Origin: Streptomyces mayonensis
Lineage (GTDB): Bacteria; Actinomycetota; Actinomycetes; Streptomycetales; Streptomycetaceae
DNA: 64,000 bases
Direction: 5' to 3'
NCBI RefSeq assembly: GCF_018982965.1
Contig: NZ_JACBYP010000027.1
Coordinates: 1 to 64,000, forward strand
Part shown: positions 8,746 to 16,777 of the stretch, piece by piece
Position numbering within the stretch: position 1 is the stretch's first letter
How the letters are laid out: every line of letters starts with the position of its first letter
Notes under the pieces: model-generated
What the model was told of the DNA's origin: nothing
The model's database searches: none
What the model saw: the letters and a program-made list of their open reading frames with translations, nothing else
Position numbers and translations under genes: made by a program

Positions 8746-9243
8746 ATGAGCAATTCCAAGGTTTACTTCGACATCGACATCGACGGCCAGGATGCGGGCC
8801 GCATCGTCTTCGAACTCTTCGAGGACGTCACCCCCAAGACCGCGAAGAACTTCATCGAGCTGTCCACCGGCGAGCACGGCTTCGGTTACGCGGGTTCCTC
8901 CTTCCACCGCGTCATCCCGCAGTTCATGCTCCAGGGCGGTGACTTCACCGCGGGCAACGGGACCGGCGGCAAGAGCATCTACGGCGAGAAGTTCGCGGAC
9001 GAGAACTTCCAGCTGAAGCACACCGGCCCGTACCTGCTCTCGATGGCCAACGCGGGTCCGAACACCAACGGCTCGCAGTTCTTCGTCACCACCGTCCCCA
9101 CCCCCTGGCTGGACGGCAAGCACGTCGTCTTCGGCAAGGTCGTCGAGGGCACCGAGGTCGTCGACAAGATCGAGGGCTACGGCTCCTCGCCCGCGGGCAA
9201 GACCTCCGCGAAGATCACGGTGCGCGCCTCCGGCAAGCTGTAA
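8746..9243 (+). CDS. Peptidyl-prolyl cis-trans isomerase, cyclophilin type
   Basis: A 165-aa cytosolic cyclophilin with no signal peptide. The catalytic and binding motifs are all visible: [16 protein letters not shown] (Arg of the active site), [24 protein letters not shown]. It spans one complete domain of standard size. It accelerates X-Pro isomerisation during protein folding. The start is set by a leaderless -10 box. A strong terminator follows 32 bp downstream, so it is a single-gene unit. Confidence 0.95.
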   Translation: MSNSKVYFDIDIDGQDAGRIVFELFEDVTPKTAKNFIELSTGEHGFGYAGSSFHRVIPQFMLQGGDFTAGNGTGGKSIYGEKFADENFQLKHTGPYLLSMANAGPNTNGSQFFVTTVPTPWLDGKHVVFGKVVEGTEVVDKIEGYGSSPAGKTSAKITVRASGKL

Positions 9244-9275
9244 GTACCTGACCGGCCGCATGGAGGCCGGAACCG

Positions 9276-9310
9276 ACGGGGCCCGCCGCACACACTGCGG
9301 CGGGCCCCGT
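9276..9310 (+). terminator. Perfect 14-bp terminator hairpin after the cyclophilin gene
   Basis: ACGGGGCCCGCCGC (9276-9289) pairs perfectly with GCGGCGGGCCCCGT (9297-9310) around a 7-nt loop. The trailing sequence TCCGTTTCGT has only short T stretches, as is common in Streptomyces terminators. Confidence 0.85.
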
Positions 9311-9392
9311 TCCGTTTCGTCTGGTGGCGTGCGCCCGGTGGTGCGACGCTGGGACGACAGAGGTGTCCGAGGCCGCCGACCCGGGAGGACCG

Positions 9393-10871
9393 ATGGGACG
9401 GGACGTCCCGGCGCTGGTCTTCACCCGCGAGGACCGCCGCCGGTACCGGATCAAGATGCAGGAGTGCCTGGAGGCCTTCGCGCAGATGTTGCGCGAGTCC
9501 CGGTTCGAGACGGAGCGGCCCCAGGTCGGCCTGGAGATCGAACTGAACCTGGTCGACGACCGGGGCGAGCCGGCGATGCGCAACAGCGACGCGCTCGAGG
9601 CGATCGCGGACCCGGCCTGGTCCACCGAGCTGGGCCGCTTCAACCTGGAGATCAACATTCCGCCCCGCCGGCTGACGGCGGGCGGCCCCGACGCGTGGGA
9701 GACCGAGATCCGGGCCGCCCTGAACCACGCCGAGGACCGTGCCACGTCGGTCGGCGCACACCTCATCATGGTCGGCATCCTGCCCACGCTGCGCCAGTCC
9801 GACGTGGGCGAGGCCGCCCTGTCGGAGAACCCCCGCTACCGGCTGCTCAACGACCAGATATTCGCGGCCCGGGGCGAGGACCTGCACATCGAGGTGGACG
9901 GCGTGGACCGGCTGCGCACCTACGCCGACGCCATCACGCCGGAGGCCGCCTGCACCAGCACGCAGTTCCACCTCCAGGTCGCTCCCGAGGAGTTCGCCGA
10001 CTACTGGAACGCGGCCCAGGCGATCGCCGGTGTGCAGGTGGCGCTGGCGGCCAACTCGCCGTTCCTGCTCGGCAAGGAGCTCTGGCACGAGAGCCGCATC
10101 CCCCTGTTCGAGCAGGCCACCGACACCCGGCCGCAGGAGATCAAGGCACAGGGCGTGCGGCCCCGGGTGTGGTTCGGGGAACGGTGGATCAACAGCGTCT
10201 TCGACCTCTTCGAGGAGAACGTGCGCTACTTCCCGGCGCTGCTGCCCCTGTGCGACGAACAGGACCCCGCCGAGACCCTGGACCGCGGCGACATTCCCGA
10301 ACTGGGCGAACTCACCCTGCACAACGGCACCATCTACCGCTGGAACCGGCCCGTGTACGCCGTCGCCCACGACAAGCCGCACATCCGCGTGGAGAACCGG
10401 GTGCTCCCCGCCGGACCGACCGTCGCCGACACGCTCGCCAACGGCGCCTTCTACTACGGGCTGACCCGTGCCCTGGTGGAGGAGGAGCGGCCGGTCTGGT
10501 CGCGGATGTCGTTCTCGGCCGCCGAGGACAACCTGCACACCGCGGCCCGGCACGGCATCGAGGCGCAGCTGTACTGGCCGGGCGTGGGCGAGGTGACCGT
10601 GCCCGAACTGGTCCTGCGGCGGCTGCTGCCGCTGGCGCACCGGGGTCTGGAGCTGTCGGGCATGGACTCCGCGTGGCGGGAGCCGCTGCTCGGCATCATC
10701 GAGCAGCGGTGCGTCACCGGCCGCAACGGCGCGGTCTGGCAGAAGGAGATGCTCCACCACATCGACGCCACCGCCCGGCCGGACCGCCACGAGGCCCTGC
10801 GCCGGATGACCCAGCAGTACATGGACTACATGCACCTCAACGCCCCGGTCCACACCTGGCCGGTCGACTGA
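9393..10871 (+). CDS. GCS2-type glutamate-cysteine ligase family protein
   Basis: A 492-aa carboxylate-amine ligase of the glutamate-cysteine ligase 2 superfamily. The ATP/glutamate-binding strand VGLEIELNLVDDRGEP lies near residue 50, and FNLEINIPPR, EVDGVDRL, WFGERWINSV and RVENRVLPAGPT are family-like blocks. The ATG at 9393 is preceded by GGGAGGAC and is preferred over the in-frame codon at 9324. Thirty-four bases separate it from a class II amidotransferase gene, so the two are probably co-transcribed. The pairing recalls EgtA/EgtC of ergothioneine synthesis, but EgtB and EgtD are absent. The amine and acid substrates are therefore unknown, and the name describes fold rather than proven reaction. 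Confidence 0.8.
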   Translation: MGRDVPALVFTREDRRRYRIKMQECLEAFAQMLRESRFETERPQVGLEIELNLVDDRGEPAMRNSDALEAIADPAWSTELGRFNLEINIPPRRLTAGGPDAWETEIRAALNHAEDRATSVGAHLIMVGILPTLRQSDVGEAALSENPRYRLLNDQIFAARGEDLHIEVDGVDRLRTYADAITPEAACTSTQFHLQVAPEEFADYWNAAQAIAGVQVALAANSPFLLGKELWHESRIPLFEQATDTRPQEIKAQGVRPRVWFGERWINSVFDLFEENVRYFPALLPLCDEQDPAETLDRGDIPELGELTLHNGTIYRWNRPVYAVAHDKPHIRVENRVLPAGPTVADTLANGAFYYGLTRALVEEERPVWSRMSFSAAEDNLHTAARHGIEAQLYWPGVGEVTVPELVLRRLLPLAHRGLELSGMDSAWREPLLGIIEQRCVTGRNGAVWQKEMLHHIDATARPDRHEALRRMTQQYMDYMHLNAPVHTWPVD

Positions 10872-10905
10872 CGGCCACCCGCCGTGCCCAGGGAGGCGGC
10901 AGACG

Positions 10906-11739
10906 ATGTGCCGATGGCTCGCCTACTCGGGAACACCCGTGCTGCTCGAGACCCTCCTCTACGAGCCCGAGTACTCGCTGATCGACCAGAGCCTGCACTC
11001 CCGGATGGGGGTGGAGACGACCAACGGGGACGGCTTCGGGGTCGGCTGGTTCGGCCCGGAGATGCGCACCCCCGCGATCGTCCGGGAGGTGGGCCCGGCG
11101 TGGAGCAACCGCAATCTGCGGGAGATCGCCGGTCATGTCCGCTCGCCCCTGTTCTTCGCGCACATCCGCGCCTCCACCGGCAGCGCGGTGCAGCAGACCA
11201 ACTGCCATCCGTTCCGGCACGGCCGCTGGATGTGGATGCACAACGGCGCAATCGCCGGCTTCCGCCGGATGCGCCGTGATCTCGCCCTGGCCGTCGACCC
11301 GGGGCTCTTCCTCGGCATCGAGGGATCGACGGACTCGGAGATGATGTTCTTCCTGGCCCTCACCCTCGGTCTGGAGCAGGACCCGCCGGGGGCCGTGGCA
11401 CGGATGGCGGGGCTGGTGGAGGAGATCGGGCACGCACACGGGGTGGAGTACCCGCTGCAGATGACCGTCGCCGTGACCGAGGGCCGGGAACTGTGGGCGT
11501 TCCGCTACTCCAGCGGGGGAGAGTCGCGGTCGCTGTACTACAGCACCGCCGTGGAGACGCTGAGGGCGCTGCACCCCGGGATGCCGTTCCTGCGCCAGGC
11601 CTCCGACGGCACCCGGCTGATCGTGTCGGAGCTCCTCGGCGATCTGCCCGGCGTGTGGAACAAGGTGCCCGAGAGCAGCTACGGGGTCGTCTCCCCCGAG
11701 GGCGACGACCTGCTCCCCTTCGTTCCCCGCCCCCCGTGA
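10906..11739 (+). CDS. Class II glutamine amidotransferase-like protein
   Basis: A 277-aa Ntn-hydrolase-fold protein. The N-terminus MCRWLAYSG places the nucleophilic Cys at position 2, exposed after Met removal. FFAHIRASTGSAVQQTNCHPF and WMWMHNGAIAGF are the usual glutaminase strands. The ATG follows a GGGAGG site. It sits directly after the GCS2 ligase, which suggests that it hydrolyses a gamma-glutamyl bond of a product made by that ligase, as EgtC does in ergothioneine synthesis. It has no synthase domain, so it is a stand-alone amidase. Family assignment is firm; the substrate is inferred. Confidence 0.85.
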   Translation: MCRWLAYSGTPVLLETLLYEPEYSLIDQSLHSRMGVETTNGDGFGVGWFGPEMRTPAIVREVGPAWSNRNLREIAGHVRSPLFFAHIRASTGSAVQQTNCHPFRHGRWMWMHNGAIAGFRRMRRDLALAVDPGLFLGIEGSTDSEMMFFLALTLGLEQDPPGAVARMAGLVEEIGHAHGVEYPLQMTVAVTEGRELWAFRYSSGGESRSLYYSTAVETLRALHPGMPFLRQASDGTRLIVSELLGDLPGVWNKVPESSYGVVSPEGDDLLPFVPRPP

Positions 11740-11761
11740 CCCCTGCCACCCGCACCACCCG

Positions 11762-11790
11762 TTGACACGGGCGGCAGAAGATCACACAAT
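11762..11790 (+). promoter_or_regulatory. Strong sigma-70-type promoter TTGACA-17-CACAAT
   Basis: TTGACA (11762-11767) and CACAAT (11785-11790) are separated by 17 bp, the best consensus promoter I can read in the window. The expected start of transcription (11797-11798) coincides with the ATG of a 26-codon ORF. The promoter lies 287 bp upstream of the TauD-family gene and probably drives it through a long leader. Confidence 0.7.
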
Positions 11791-11797
11791 CACTGGC

Positions 11798-11878
11798 ATG
11801 ACCACATACCGGTTCGGCACCACCGCGGAGTGTCCCCGCGTGCCCGAGCGATCCGGATGTGAGCGTTCCGGCCGATAA
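11798..11878 (+). CDS. Putative leaderless 26-codon ORF in the TauD leader
   Basis: The ATG lies seven bases after the CACAAT box, the spacing of a leaderless mRNA, and the frame closes with TAA after 26 codons. The peptide begins MTTYRFGTTAEC, has Cys at positions 12 and 21 and is rich in Arg. Leaderless mini-ORFs with Cys codons act as cysteine-responsive attenuators upstream of sulfur genes in mycobacteria, but those carry adjacent Cys codons, unlike this one. The gene downstream is a TauD-type dioxygenase, a family that includes sulfonate-sulfur enzymes. About 200 bases (11879-12077) separate the ORF from that gene. I see no clear terminator hairpin in that interval. Coding status is unproven. 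Confidence 0.35.
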   Translation: MTTYRFGTTAECPRVPERSGCERSGR

Positions 11879-12077
11879 CGGCCCTCTTCGCACCACCGAT
11901 CCGCAGCGCCGGCGGCAGGCGCGTTGTCCGCCCGCCGTGCCGCGCCGGGTCGGTCTTCTCTCCGGTCCACCGCCCGGAGCACTTCTGACGCCTTCGTCTT
12001 CCCGGCTGTCCGGCGGCGACACCGCACGCCGCCCGGGCCGGGCGTCACGCGTACCGTCGCACAAGGGGAGGATTCCC

Positions 12078-13016
12078 ATGACCGTCACGGCCACCGGCCC
12101 GAGCACCGTCCTGCGCGAAGCACGCATCCCGGGGGACGGGATCTACGAGGGCCGCCGCATCCTGCGCCGGCTGCCCGAGGGCCGGGAGGAACGGCCCTAC
12201 GCACACTTCGAGGCCGTCCCCCAGGCCCGCACCATCGGCGCCGAGATCAGGGGCGTCGACCTCTCCCGTCCGCTCACCCCCGTCCTGCGCGAGGAGTTGA
12301 ACCGCGCCCTGCTGGAGTGGAAGGTGCTCTTCTTCCGCGCCCAGCACCTCACCTCCGCCCAGCAGCGCGACTTCGCCGCCCACTGGGGTCCGCTGGAGAC
12401 CAACCCGCTGCTCGCGGCCGGCTCCAGCGACGACGTCGTCCGGTTCGACAAGGGGGCGGGCGCCGCGCCGACGTACGAGAACGTGTGGCACACCGACGTC
12501 ACCTTCCGCGAGCGGCCGGCGCTCGGTGCCGTGCTCCAGCTGCGCGAGGTTCCGCCCTTCGGCGGGGACACGATGTGGGCGGACATGGCGGCGGCCTACG
12601 ACAACCTGCCCCAGCAGGTGAAGGACCGTGTCGACGGCGCCCGCGCCGTGCACGACTTCATCCCGGGCTTCGCGCGGTTCTACGGGCCCGAGCGGCTGCT
12701 GCCGCACCAGGACCTCTTCCCGCCCGTGGAGCACCCCGTCGTACGCACCCATCCGGAGACGGGGCGGCGCATGCTCTTCGTCAACACGTCCTTCACGACG
12801 CACATCACCGGGATGGACCGGGACGAGAGCGACCGTCTGCTGAGGTTCCTCTTCCAGCAGGCGCACGTGCCGGAGTACCAGGTGCGCTGGCGCTGGCAGC
12901 CGGGCGACGTCGCCTTCTGGGACAACCGGGCCACCCAGCACTACGCCGTGGGCGACTACGGCTCCGAGCGGCGGGTGGCCGAACGCGTCGCCATCGAGGG
13001 CGACCGTCCGTTCTGA
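12078..13016 (+). CDS. TauD/TfdA-family Fe(II)/2-oxoglutarate dioxygenase
   Basis: A 312-aa non-haem iron oxygenase. The facial triad is visible: His138 and Asp140 in VWHTDVTF, and the distal His288 in WDNRATQHYA. Arginines around 298-303 are placed to bind 2-oxoglutarate. The family hydroxylates substrates such as taurine, alkylsulfonates or 2,4-D, releasing sulfite or a phenol. The ATG follows GGGGAGG; the frame extends upstream to 11859 without protein-like features. No sulfonate ABC transporter is adjacent, so the substrate is not fixed by context. The long leader with its own promoter and mini-ORF suggests regulation after transcription starts. It converges on the GH2 gene with only 23 bp between stops. 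Confidence 0.88.
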   Translation: MTVTATGPSTVLREARIPGDGIYEGRRILRRLPEGREERPYAHFEAVPQARTIGAEIRGVDLSRPLTPVLREELNRALLEWKVLFFRAQHLTSAQQRDFAAHWGPLETNPLLAAGSSDDVVRFDKGAGAAPTYENVWHTDVTFRERPALGAVLQLREVPPFGGDTMWADMAAAYDNLPQQVKDRVDGARAVHDFIPGFARFYGPERLLPHQDLFPPVEHPVVRTHPETGRRMLFVNTSFTTHITGMDRDESDRLLRFLFQQAHVPEYQVRWRWQPGDVAFWDNRATQHYAVGDYGSERRVAERVAIEGDRPF

Positions 13017-13039
13017 GCACGGCCCCGGACCGGTCGGCG

Positions 13040-14860
13040 CTAGACCTCCGGCTCCTCGATCGCCGCGGGGCGCAGCTGGGCCGCCCGTACGCGGGAGACG
13101 TCGAGCTTCTCGCCGCGGTCGAAGCGGTAGATGCCGTTCTGCTCCTGGAAGACGTCGGTCAGCTGCGTGTAGCAGTAGCCGAACATGTCCCGGTCCCCGA
13201 GCAGCACTTCGGTCAGGCCGCTGAACCGCTCGTGGAACTCGTCCTCGTCGCGGACGCGTTCGCCGTAGCCCCAGGAGAGGGTGCGGTCCTCGCCCGACTG
13301 GGCGGCGGCGGCCTCCGGGTCCCACCAGATGCCGCCGAACTCGCTGACGAAGTACGGCTGGCCGCGGTAGGGCTGGGAGTAGGCGGCGCCGTTCTCGTAG
13401 GCGTTGACGAAGGGCTCGTCCTTGGCGAGGCCCGCCATCTGCTCCCGGAAGGCGGCCGGGTCCTGCTCGTAGCTGTGGGAGTCGTAGATGTCCGTCTCGG
13501 CGACCCGGTGGGCGTAGCCGGAGGCGTCGACGACCGGCCGGGTGGTGTCCATCGCCTTGGTGGCCAGGAACATCGCTCGGGTCACGTCGTCGAGCTGGGT
13601 GATGCGGTCGTGCAGCTTCTGGTACGTCTCGTTGAGCGGGCACCAGCCGATGACCGAGGGGTGCGAGTAGTCGCGCTCCAGTGCCTCCAGCCACTGGGCG
13701 ACGTAGGAGGCGTCGGGCTTCTGGTTGTCTCCCGAGGAGCCGCCGCTCTCGCAGCCCCAGTCGCCGAACTCGCCCCAGACCAGGTAGCCGAGGCGGTCGG
13801 CGTGGTAGAGGAAGCGCTCCTCGAAGACCTTCTGGTGCAGCCGGGCCCCGTTGAAGCCGGCCGCCATGCCCAGCTCGATGTCCCGGACCAGGGCCTCGTC
13901 CGTCGGGGCGGTCATCAGCCCGTCGGGGTACCAGCCCTGGTCGAGGACGAGACGCTGGAAGAGCGGACGGCCGTTGATGAGGACGGCCTTGCCGCGCAGG
14001 CCGACCGCGCGCAGACCGGCGTAGCTCTCGGCGCTGTCGAGCACCTCTCCGGCGGCGTCGAGGAGTTCGAGGCGCAGGTCGTACAGGTGCGGGTCCCCGG
14101 GTCCCCACTCGCGCCGCCGGTCGTGGGGCACGGGCAGGTGCAGGCGCGGGGCGAGGTCGAGGTCGGCGCGGGCCTCGGCGCGGCTCACCTCGCCGTCGGC
14201 GTCGCTGAGGACGGCCCGCACCCGGTGGCCGGGGCGGTTGCCGGACAGGGGCAGTTCGAGGTGGAAGGCGGAGCCGGCGAGGTCCGGCGTGATCCGGGGG
14301 CGCCGCAGGTGCACGTCGGGCACGGGCTCCAGCCAGACGGTCTGCCAGATGCCGGTGACGCGGGTGTAGTTGCAGTCGTGGTTGGCGTACTGGACCGCCT
14401 GCTTGCCGCGCGCCTGCGGGCCGGACTTGGTGTCCCGGGCTCGGACCGTGATCACGACCTCCTCCCCCGCCCCGGCGATGTCACCGAGGTCGGCGGTGAA
14501 GGGGGTGAAGCCGCCGCGGTGCCGGACGACCTCCCTGCCGTCGGCCCACACGGTGGTGTCGTGGTCGACGGCGCCGAAGTGCAGCAGCACACGGCGTCCG
14601 GCCCAGTCGGCGGGCAGGGTGACGGCCCGCCGGTACCAGACGGACTCCAGGAAGTCGGTGTCGCCGACGCCGGACAGCTCGGACTCGGGCGGGAAGGGGA
14701 CGAGGATCTCCTCGCGCAGCTCGCGGCCGAGCAGACCGCGTTCGATGCCGCTGTCGCCCCGGTCGGTCTCGAACTGCCAGGCGCCGTTCAGGTTGAGCCA
14801 GTCGCGGCGCACGAACTGCGGTCGCGGGTACTCCGGGCGCGGTACGGAGGGGGTGGGCAC
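13040..14860 (-). CDS. Glycoside hydrolase family 2, beta-glucuronidase-like
   Basis: A 606-aa cytosolic glycosidase without a signal peptide. It has a jelly-roll sugar-binding domain (about 10-180; LNGAWQFETDRG, WYRRAVTLP), an immunoglobulin-like domain (about 180-280) and a TIM barrel. The acid/base Glu lies in GWCPLNETYQ, and the nucleophile is expected in YFVSEFGGIW. Length and order match bacterial beta-glucuronidases and related GH2 enzymes; beta-galactosidase or an arabinopyranosidase remain possible. It is the last gene of an operon with two sugar-ABC permeases and a solute-binding lipoprotein. Imported oligosaccharides or glucuronides would therefore be cleaved inside the cell. A divergent LacI-family gene probably controls the operon. 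Confidence 0.85.
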   Translation of the reverse strand: MPTPSVPRPEYPRPQFVRRDWLNLNGAWQFETDRGDSGIERGLLGRELREEILVPFPPESELSGVGDTDFLESVWYRRAVTLPADWAGRRVLLHFGAVDHDTTVWADGREVVRHRGGFTPFTADLGDIAGAGEEVVITVRARDTKSGPQARGKQAVQYANHDCNYTRVTGIWQTVWLEPVPDVHLRRPRITPDLAGSAFHLELPLSGNRPGHRVRAVLSDADGEVSRAEARADLDLAPRLHLPVPHDRRREWGPGDPHLYDLRLELLDAAGEVLDSAESYAGLRAVGLRGKAVLINGRPLFQRLVLDQGWYPDGLMTAPTDEALVRDIELGMAAGFNGARLHQKVFEERFLYHADRLGYLVWGEFGDWGCESGGSSGDNQKPDASYVAQWLEALERDYSHPSVIGWCPLNETYQKLHDRITQLDDVTRAMFLATKAMDTTRPVVDASGYAHRVAETDIYDSHSYEQDPAAFREQMAGLAKDEPFVNAYENGAAYSQPYRGQPYFVSEFGGIWWDPEAAAAQSGEDRTLSWGYGERVRDEDEFHERFSGLTEVLLGDRDMFGYCYTQLTDVFQEQNGIYRFDRGEKLDVSRVRAAQLRPAAIEEPEV

Positions 14861-14912
14861 ACGAGCTCCAGTCGATCGGTGGGTACAGCTGTGGGGGCGG
14901 GGTGGGGCGGGG

Positions 14913-15812
14913 TCACGAACCGCCGAGGCCGGTGGTGGCCACGGAGTTGACGATGCGGCGCTGGAAGAAGAGGAAGACCACGATCAGCGGCAGCGCGGCC
15001 AGCAGGGCGGAGGCCATGGACTGCGCGTACTCGATGCCGTAGGCGTCCTTCACGGTGGCCAGGCCCACCGGGAGGGTCATGAGGTCGGGGTCGTTGGTGA
15101 CGATGAAGGGCCACATGAAGTTGTTCCAGGCGCCGATGAAGACGAAGATCGACACCGCGGCCACGATCGGCCGGGACAGCGGCAGCACGATCGACGTGAA
15201 GACCCGGAACTCGGAGGCGCCGTCGATCCTGGCCGCTTCCTCCAGCTCCTTGGGAACGGCGTCGAAGAACCGCTTGAGGATGAACACCATCATCGGCGCG
15301 ACGACCTGCGGCAGGATGACCGCCGCGTAGGTGTCGACCAGGTTGAACAGCAGCATCTGCTCGAACAGCGGCACGACGAGCAGCTGCGGCGGCACCATGA
15401 TGGCGGCGACCGTGACCGCGAGCAGCCACCGGCGGCCGCGGAAGGTGCCGCGCGAGAAGCCGTACGCCGCGAGGGTGGAGACCACGACGGTGATCAGGGT
15501 GACCAGGCCGGCGATCAGGAAGCTGTTGAAGGCCCAGACGGAGACGTTGCCGCGTTCCAGGATCTGCTGGTAGGCGTCCAGGGTGAAGGCGCCCTTGAAG
15601 GGCCACAGCCCGGTGGTGTTGATGTCCTCCTCGCTCTGGACGGAGGTGATGACCGCCCACAGGAACGGCACCAGCCAGACGAACGCGAGGACGACGAGGG
15701 CCGTGCCGGCCAGGACGCGGGGCAGCCGTCCGTGGCCGAGGAGGAGGGGGGAGCCGGCCGCTTCCCGGGGTGGACGGCGCCGGGTGCGGAGCGGGGTGGC
15801 GGTTGCGGACAC
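14913..15812 (-). CDS. Carbohydrate ABC transporter permease, MalG type
   Basis: A 299-aa inner-membrane permease with six predicted helices. The EAA loop is clear (ELEEAARIDGASEFRVF, followed by IVLPLSRP). A much longer open frame runs upstream to 19631, but the real start is the GTG at 15812. It lies two bases after the stop of the preceding permease, with GGGAGG overlapping that stop. The protein forms the second half of the transmembrane channel with the MalF-type partner. No ATPase gene is present; in Streptomyces the shared ATPase MsiK commonly serves such importers, which is an inference here. Confidence 0.92.
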   Translation of the reverse strand: MSATATPLRTRRRPPREAAGSPLLLGHGRLPRVLAGTALVVLAFVWLVPFLWAVITSVQSEEDINTTGLWPFKGAFTLDAYQQILERGNVSVWAFNSFLIAGLVTLITVVVSTLAAYGFSRGTFRGRRWLLAVTVAAIMVPPQLLVVPLFEQMLLFNLVDTYAAVILPQVVAPMMVFILKRFFDAVPKELEEAARIDGASEFRVFTSIVLPLSRPIVAAVSIFVFIGAWNNFMWPFIVTNDPDLMTLPVGLATVKDAYGIEYAQSMASALLAALPLIVVFLFFQRRIVNSVATTGLGGS

Positions 15813-15814
15813 GG

Positions 15815-16765
15815 TCAGTCCTCCCGGCGGAAGAGGCGGAACTGCACGAGCGAGACGAGGACGACGAGGGCGAAGAAGAGGTACGAGACGGCGGAGGCGT
15901 AGCCGAGGCGGTAGCCGGTGAAACCCACGTCGTAGACGTACTCGAGGACCGGCCGGGTGGACCCGTTGGGGCCGCCCTTGGTGAGGATGTAGATCTGGTC
16001 GAAGACCTTGAGGGAGGCCAGGATCTGGAGCATGGCCACCAGGCCGGTGGTCCGGCGCAGCTGCGGCAGGGTGATGGACCACAGCCGCCGCCAGGCGCCC
16101 GCACCGTCCAGTGCCGCCGCCTCGTCGAAGGTCGTGGGCAGGGACTGGAGCGCCGCGAGGTAGAGCAGGAAGTTGAAGCCGACCGTCCACCAGACGGTGA
16201 GGGCGGCGACGGACCACATGGCGACGGACTCGTCGGACAGCCAGCCGACCGGTGCCATGCCCAGGGTGTCGAGGAGCTGGTTGGCCATGCCCAGTTCCGG
16301 CTGGTAGAGCCAGGTCCAGATCAGGGTCACGACGGTGACGGGCAGCAGGTAGGGGGCGAAGAACGACAGGCGCCACACCCACTGTCCGGCGAGTCCGCTG
16401 TGCACCAGCAGGGCCATCGCGAGGGCGACGAGTACCAGGGGCACGCTGGAGATGAGGGTGAAGAAGACGGTGTTGCCGAGGCTGCTCCACACGTCGGGGT
16501 CGCCGAAGGCCTCGGTGTAGTTGTCGAGGCCGACGAAGTGTGTGTCGCGCAGGGCGAGCGAGCTGTCGGTGAAGCTCATCCAGAGGCCCTGCACGATCGG
16601 CCAGACCATGAAGAGGGCGAAGACGAGCAGGAACGGCAGGACGAAGACGAGGCCGTTGCCGGTCGGTATGCGGCGCCGGGCGGTGCGGCGGCCGCCCGCG
16701 GGAACAGCGGGCGCGTCGGTCTGCTCCTCGGCGCCGAGGGGTGCGGTGGTGGTCACGTCGGTCAC
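15815..16765 (-). CDS. Carbohydrate ABC transporter permease, MalF type
   Basis: A 316-aa permease. A polar N-terminal tail of about 35 residues is followed by six membrane helices. The EAA motif lies in TFDEAAALDGAGAWRRLW with ITLPQLRR. It pairs with the MalG-type permease encoded two bases downstream. The gene lies 12 bp after the solute-binding protein gene, giving the standard binding protein-permease-permease order. The cargo is probably the glycoside cleaved by the GH2 enzyme of the same operon. Confidence 0.92.
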   Translation of the reverse strand: MTDVTTTAPLGAEEQTDAPAVPAGGRRTARRRIPTGNGLVFVLPFLLVFALFMVWPIVQGLWMSFTDSSLALRDTHFVGLDNYTEAFGDPDVWSSLGNTVFFTLISSVPLVLVALAMALLVHSGLAGQWVWRLSFFAPYLLPVTVVTLIWTWLYQPELGMANQLLDTLGMAPVGWLSDESVAMWSVAALTVWWTVGFNFLLYLAALQSLPTTFDEAAALDGAGAWRRLWSITLPQLRRTTGLVAMLQILASLKVFDQIYILTKGGPNGSTRPVLEYVYDVGFTGYRLGYASAVSYLFFALVVLVSLVQFRLFRRED

Positions 16766-16777
16766 TCCTTCTGCTGG

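Noticed and set aside
9393..11739. Ergothioneine cluster egtA/egtC
   Set aside because: The two families fit, but egtB and egtD, which define the pathway, are absent, so gene symbols were not assigned.
11924..14950. 1008-codon plus-strand open frame
   Set aside because: It is out of frame with the TauD gene and antisense to the GH2 gene, whose protein motifs are unmistakable.
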